Assembly: GCA_903842475.1 (NCBI GenBank)
Contig: CAIMMA010000371.1
Span: 1-8,380 of the forward strand
DNA: 8,380 bases
Direction of reading: 5' to 3'
DNA from: an uncultured bacterium
GTDB lineage: Bacteria; Desulfobacterota; Desulfobulbia; Desulfobulbales; Desulfobulbaceae
Both the position numbers and the translations under genes were made by a program. The stretch's first letter is position 1. Each line of letters opens with the position of its first letter. Positions 4,781 to 8,380 of the stretch are shown piece after piece. The notes beneath the pieces are model-generated. The model worked only from the letters and a program-made list of their open reading frames with translations. It ran no database searches and was not told the DNA's origin.

Positions 4781-6589
4781 ATGCTCTACAACAACCTGCT
4801 CTATTTCCTGGTGGCCATTTTTGTCTTCTCCACCAACACCCCGCCGGATAAACCCGGCATCCCGCTGCTCTGGGCCCTGGCCGCCTTTGCCGGCATCAGC
4901 TGGGGCTTTGCCCGGATCGCCGGTCGATGGTTCGCCAAGGCGGGCGCCGAACCCACCAGGTATTTCGCCACCGAAAAACGGTTGTCGATCCTGGCGGTGG
5001 TGGTGTTCATGGCGCTGGTCTACCTGCTTGATCTCAAATACTATCTGCAGCCGCTTTCCTTCCACGGGCGGTTGCCGGTACTCACCGACATCGCCGGCCT
5101 GGGCTGTTTCTTTCTCCTGCTGACGATCCTCTGGACCAAGGCCAGACCGGGATACCAGCAGCTTTTCGGGCGAAGATACAGCACCCTTGCCTTTATCCGC
5201 TCCAACATCAAGGCCAACCTGCCCATCGTCCTGCCCTGGCTGACCCTCTCTCTGGTCTTCGACCTGCTGCGGGCCCTCCCCATCCCCGCCCTGGCCAAAC
5301 TGCTGCGGCCGCCCTGGGGCGACCTGACCGTCTTTGTGCTGTTCCTGTTCTTCCTGGTGCTGGCCTTTCCGCCGCTCGTCCGCAGCCTCTGGGGCTGCAC
5401 CCCCTTGCCGGCCGGACCGTTGCGGGATCGGCTGGTCAGCTTTTGCCGGGCCCAGGGCTTTTATTCCGACATCTACTACTGGCCGCTGTTCGAGGGCCAG
5501 ATCCTGACCGCGGGCATCATGGGAATCCTCCCGAAATTGCGCTACCTGATGATTACCCCGGCGCTGCTGGAGGCACTGACCGAGGAGGAGATCGACAGCG
5601 TCCTGGCCCATGAAATCGGCCACGTCAAGCACCTCCACCTGGTGCTCTACATTGCCCTGTTCCTCGGATTCAGCTTGCTTGCCGGGGCCCTGGCGTCGCC
5701 CTTGCCCCACCTCATCCTGGCCAGCGATTTCTTTTACCGCCTGCCGCCGCTGCTCCATATCGCGCCGGAACCCCTGCTCGGCGCGCTGGCGACCGCGCCG
5801 CTGCTGGTGCTCATGCTGGTGTATTTTCGCTTTGTGTTCGGGTATTTCATCCGCAATTTCGAACGCCAGGCCGATCTGTACGTCTTCAAGGCCATCGGCA
5901 CCAGTCGTCCGCTGATCGCCTCGTTTGAAAAGATCGCCCGGCTCAGCGGCGGCAACCGGGACGAAAAGAACTGGCATCATTTCGGCATCGGCGAACGGAT
6001 CGACTTTCTCGCCCAATGCGAACACGACCGCGGCCGCATCAAGCGCCATGACCGTAAACTAATCGCCAGCCTGATCCTCTATTTTCTGACCATCGGCCTG
6101 CTGGTCCTGACCCTGCACCGGGTGGACACCAGCAAAACATCCGCCGATTACGAGATCAGGTACGCCGAAGCGGTGCTGCTGCAGAAGGTGCGGCAGGAAC
6201 CGGAAAACAGCCTCTGGCTCATTTTCCTGGGAGATTTTCTCCAAAGCCGCAAGATGGAAAAAAAAGCGGTGGATGCCTATGAAAAAGCCCTGCAGCTGAC
6301 CCCGACCAATGCCGAAGTCAACAACAACCTGGCCTGGCTGCTGCTCACCGCCCAGGAGACCTCCATCCGCGACCCCATCCGCGCCCTGACCCTGGCCCGG
6401 ACCGCCGCGCTGCTCAAGGAGCGGGCCTATATCCTCGACACCCTGGCCACCGCCTATTGGGCCAACGGGCTGATTGCCGAGGCCGTGGCCACCGAAAACA
6501 GAGCCCTGCGCCTGGACCCGGACAATCGCGCCTTTTATCAGGCCCAGCTGGAAAAATTCCAGCGAAAGCGATGGGGCGAAAAGGAGTAG
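4781..6589 (+). CDS. Polytopic M48 family zinc metallopeptidase with C-terminal TPR repeats
   Basis: A 602-residue inner-membrane protein. Hydrophobic segments lie near 4-16, 27-45, 68-84, 104-118, 146-161, 182-200, 286-308, 333-357 and 427-446, so about eight or nine membrane spans. The zinc site is HEIGH (His277, Glu278, His281) in VLAHEIGHVKH, with the third ligand Glu361 in NFERQADLY, which also holds the conserved Asp365. After the last span, residues about 476-585 form TPR-like helical repeats (SLWLIFLGDFLQ..., YILDTLATAYWANG...ALRLDPDN), probably for binding partner proteins. The family (HtpX, Ste24, BepA) cleaves or polices misfolded membrane proteins; substrate here is unknown. The ATG at 4781 is chosen because an in-frame TAA lies at 4766-4768; AAGGAG at 4760-4765 is 15 bases away, too far for a good ribosome site. 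It stands alone, divergent from the tRNA. Confidence 0.92.
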   Translation: MLYNNLLYFLVAIFVFSTNTPPDKPGIPLLWALAAFAGISWGFARIAGRWFAKAGAEPTRYFATEKRLSILAVVVFMALVYLLDLKYYLQPLSFHGRLPVLTDIAGLGCFFLLLTILWTKARPGYQQLFGRRYSTLAFIRSNIKANLPIVLPWLTLSLVFDLLRALPIPALAKLLRPPWGDLTVFVLFLFFLVLAFPPLVRSLWGCTPLPAGPLRDRLVSFCRAQGFYSDIYYWPLFEGQILTAGIMGILPKLRYLMITPALLEALTEEEIDSVLAHEIGHVKHLHLVLYIALFLGFSLLAGALASPLPHLILASDFFYRLPPLLHIAPEPLLGALATAPLLVLMLVYFRFVFGYFIRNFERQADLYVFKAIGTSRPLIASFEKIARLSGGNRDEKNWHHFGIGERIDFLAQCEHDRGRIKRHDRKLIASLILYFLTIGLLVLTLHRVDTSKTSADYEIRYAEAVLLQKVRQEPENSLWLIFLGDFLQSRKMEKKAVDAYEKALQLTPTNAEVNNNLAWLLLTAQETSIRDPIRALTLARTAALLKERAYILDTLATAYWANGLIAEAVATENRALRLDPDNRAFYQAQLEKFQRKRWGEKE

Positions 6590-6635
6590 CCGAGCAAGGG
6601 TCAGCAAACCGGACCGTTGACCGGCAGCGTCGAGA

Positions 6636-8380
6636 TCAGCGCGGCCCTTTTTTGCCTTTCTTGGGGGGGACGGACACCGGTGGCTTGCCGGCACGAGGGG
6701 ACGGACCGATGAGCGCCGCCTTCTGCCGTTCGCGGCCCTCCGGTTTTTTTTCAACAAAACAAGGCGACTGGGTGAAGGGGTTGGTCTCGGTCCAATACAT
6801 CAGGGTCGACCAGGTGGAGGGGGCGGGGGTGAACAATTGCACCTGACGGGGCAGGAGATGCAGCTCCCGGCTGGCGAACGTCCGCAGCTCCTCCATGGCG
6901 GCCAGGGTACAGCCGGGATGGGCGGCGATCATATAATAGGTCAGGAATTGCTCCAGCCCCTCTTTCTGGGTCAGTTCATTGAATAACTGACGGAAACGAA
7001 GCAGGGGTTCCGGCCCCGGCTTGCCCATGGCGGCCAGCACCTCCGGGTTGCAATGTTCGGGGGCGATTTTCATCTGCCCGGAGACATGATGCCGGATCAC
7101 TTCCCGCAGATAGGCCAATCCGTTTTTCCGGTCCGCCAGGATCATATCGTAGCGGATGCCCGAGGCCACCGCGATTTTCTTGATACCTGCAATCTCCCGC
7201 AATCGTTTCAGCAGCGTGACCTGCACGCCATGGTCGATCTTCAGGCCCTTGCAGATCGTCGGAAAAAGGCAGCGTTTATCCCGGCAGGCCCCATGGGTCG
7301 CCTTGCGGGCGCAATCAAACCCGTACATATTGGCGGTCGGGCCGCCGACATCGGCAATCGTGCCCTTGAAGGCCGGATGGGCGGCCAGGATCTTCGCCTC
7401 GGCGACAATCGAATCAACGCTGCGGTTCTGGATCGACCGGCCCTGATGCACGGCAATGGCGCAGAAATTACACTCCCCGTAACAGCCCCGATGGGTGACA
7501 AGCGCAAAGCGGATGGTGTCGAGCGCGGTTACCGTGCCGGATTGCCGGTGGTAGGGGTGGAGATCCCGTTCAAAATCCAGGGCGTGGACCGCATCGAGCT
7601 GGGCGGTGGACAGCGGCGGCGGCGGCGGATTATGGACGAGAAAGCGGCTGTCCTGCTGCTGGACCAGGGTCCGGGCGGTGACCGGATCGTTGTTCTCATA
7701 GAAAGTCCGGAACATGGAGACAAAGGCCTCCTTGTTGACCGCGACCACCTGATAGGTCGGCAGGTGCAGGCCTTCGGGCGGCGGCGTGGCGGTGGCATAA
7801 CAGAGTCCGCGGATCGCGGTCGGCGACTGCCCCGCGGCCAGCGTCCGGGCCAACTCCACCACCGCCAGGTCCGCCATGCCGTAGAGCAGGTAGTCGGCCT
7901 TGGCGTCGAAGAGGATGGAACGCCGCACCTTGTTGTCCCAGTAGTCGTAATGGGCGATGCGGCGCAGGCTGGCCTCGATGCCGCCAAGCACCAGCGGCGC
8001 GGTCTGCTTGAAATACTGGCGGATCAGATTGGCATAGGCGATCACCGCCCGGTCCGGCCGGCGATCGTTGCGGCCGCCCGGGGTATAATCGTCGGTTTTG
8101 CGGCGGCGGCCGGAGGCGGTGCGGTTGGCGACCATGGAATCGATGGAGCCGCCGGTGACCCCCCAAAAAAGCAGAGGCTCGCCCAATCTGCCGATATCGT
8201 CGCCCGCATGCAGCTCGGGCTGGGCAATGATCCCGACCTTGAAGCCCTGACTGACCAGCAGTTTGCCGATCACGCTGACCCCGATGAAGGGCGAATCGAT
8301 ATAGGCGTCGCCGGTGACCAGGATGACATCGAGCTGCGACCAGCCCAGTTTGGCCATTTCCTGGCGGGTGGTGGGAAGAA
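6636..8380 (-). CDS. YgiQ family radical SAM protein, 5' end beyond window
   Basis: At least 581 codons of a cytoplasmic iron-sulfur protein of the YgiQ family, whose reaction is unknown. The frame stays open to the right edge (…LPTTRQEM before the ATG at 8357-8355), and these residues match the FLPMSREEM region of E. coli YgiQ that lies about 30 residues inside the protein, so the true start is off the window. Numbering from that ATG: an N-terminal cobalamin-binding-like region with VILVTGDAY (11-19), GIEASLRRIAHYDYW (126-140), then the radical SAM cluster motif CYGECNFC (Cys292, Cys296, Cys299) and the core up to about 510. A second group of cysteines (349, 358, 363, 369) is also family-typical. 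The C-terminal 40 residues are basic and Pro/Lys-rich, ending KKGKKGPR. It converges with the M48 gene, 46 bases apart, with no clear terminator seen between them. Confidence 0.95.
   Translation of the reverse strand, partial: LPTTRQEMAKLGWSQLDVILVTGDAYIDSPFIGVSVIGKLLVSQGFKVGIIAQPELHAGDDIGRLGEPLLFWGVTGGSIDSMVANRTASGRRRKTDDYTPGGRNDRRPDRAVIAYANLIRQYFKQTAPLVLGGIEASLRRIAHYDYWDNKVRRSILFDAKADYLLYGMADLAVVELARTLAAGQSPTAIRGLCYATATPPPEGLHLPTYQVVAVNKEAFVSMFRTFYENNDPVTARTLVQQQDSRFLVHNPPPPPLSTAQLDAVHALDFERDLHPYHRQSGTVTALDTIRFALVTHRGCYGECNFCAIAVHQGRSIQNRSVDSIVAEAKILAAHPAFKGTIADVGGPTANMYGFDCARKATHGACRDKRCLFPTICKGLKIDHGVQVTLLKRLREIAGIKKIAVASGIRYDMILADRKNGLAYLREVIRHHVSGQMKIAPEHCNPEVLAAMGKPGPEPLLRFRQLFNELTQKEGLEQFLTYYMIAAHPGCTLAAMEELRTFASRELHLLPRQVQLFTPAPSTWSTLMYWTETNPFTQSPCFVEKKPEGRERQKAALIGPSPRAGKPPVSVPPKKGKKGPR

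Noticed and set aside
4528..4782. 84-codon minus-strand frame upstream of the tRNA
   Set aside because: It reads through the tRNA promoter and into the tRNA itself (ends RAYSSVG, a typical false translation of a tRNA 5' end).
4709..6049. 446-codon minus-strand open frame opposite the M48 peptidase gene
   Set aside because: Gln/Glu/Gly-rich shadow of a GC-rich gene; the plus strand has the HEIGH motif, membrane spans and TPR repeats.
6590..6660. Terminator between the convergent M48 and YgiQ-type genes
   Set aside because: T6 at 6648-6653 lies within the YgiQ coding end and I find no stable stem directly before it; the CCGG repeats in the gap do not form a convincing hairpin.
1..8380. CRISPR array, insertion sequence, prophage or attachment site
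   Set aside because: No regularly spaced repeats, transposase or integrase motif, or duplicated tRNA 3' end is visible within the window.

Overview
The window looks like a chromosomal housekeeping segment of a moderately GC-rich Gram-negative bacterium. The best guess is a sulfate-reducing or related deltaproteobacterium (Desulfobacterota, perhaps Desulfobulbales). The assignment rests on a fused IspD-IspF enzyme, the style of the YgiQ and RNase H proteins, a class A RNase P RNA, and the gene order. It is an inference from family knowledge, not a database result. No phage genes, insertion sequence, CRISPR array or defence system is visible.

Layout, left to right. Positions 1-4550 are read from the minus strand, so the transcription order is the reverse of the coordinates: tRNA(CAU) (4550-4474), a short gap holding a coding-like tail and a strong hairpin terminator, nif3-like gene (4282-3479), C4 zinc-ribbon coiled-coil gene (3352-2624), RNase HI (2634-2038), rnpB (about 1964-1597), ispDF (1579-374) and the start of a peptidase T-like gene (387 to the left edge). 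The protein genes from zinc ribbon to rnhA and from ispDF to the peptidase overlap by 11 and 14 bases, so they are translationally coupled. rnpB sits in the middle of this array. From 4781 to 6589 a plus-strand gene encodes a polytopic M48 metallopeptidase with C-terminal TPR repeats; it is divergent from the tRNA gene. It converges with a minus-strand YgiQ-type radical SAM gene (6636 to the right edge, 5' end missing).

How the genes relate. Nif3-like protein, C4 zinc-ribbon protein and RNase HI form a trio also found together in actinobacteria (Rv2230c, Rv2229c and Rv2228c in Mycobacterium tuberculosis), so the association is old and probably functional, although the role of the first two is not settled. 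Here the trio leads straight into RNase P RNA and then into two consecutive-pathway enzymes of the MEP isoprenoid route in one polypeptide. The four protein genes from nif3 to ispDF all begin with GTG or TTG, which suggests modest translation.

Nothing here is a clearly new system. The points most worth a second look are the rnpB-ispDF junction (U-run directly after helix P1, ispDF start 11 bases on and without a Shine-Dalgarno), a near-perfect internal ribosome binding site for IspF within the fused gene, the unexplained coding-like tail between the tRNA and its terminator, and the conserved Nif3/zinc-ribbon/RNase H/RNase P neighbourhood.
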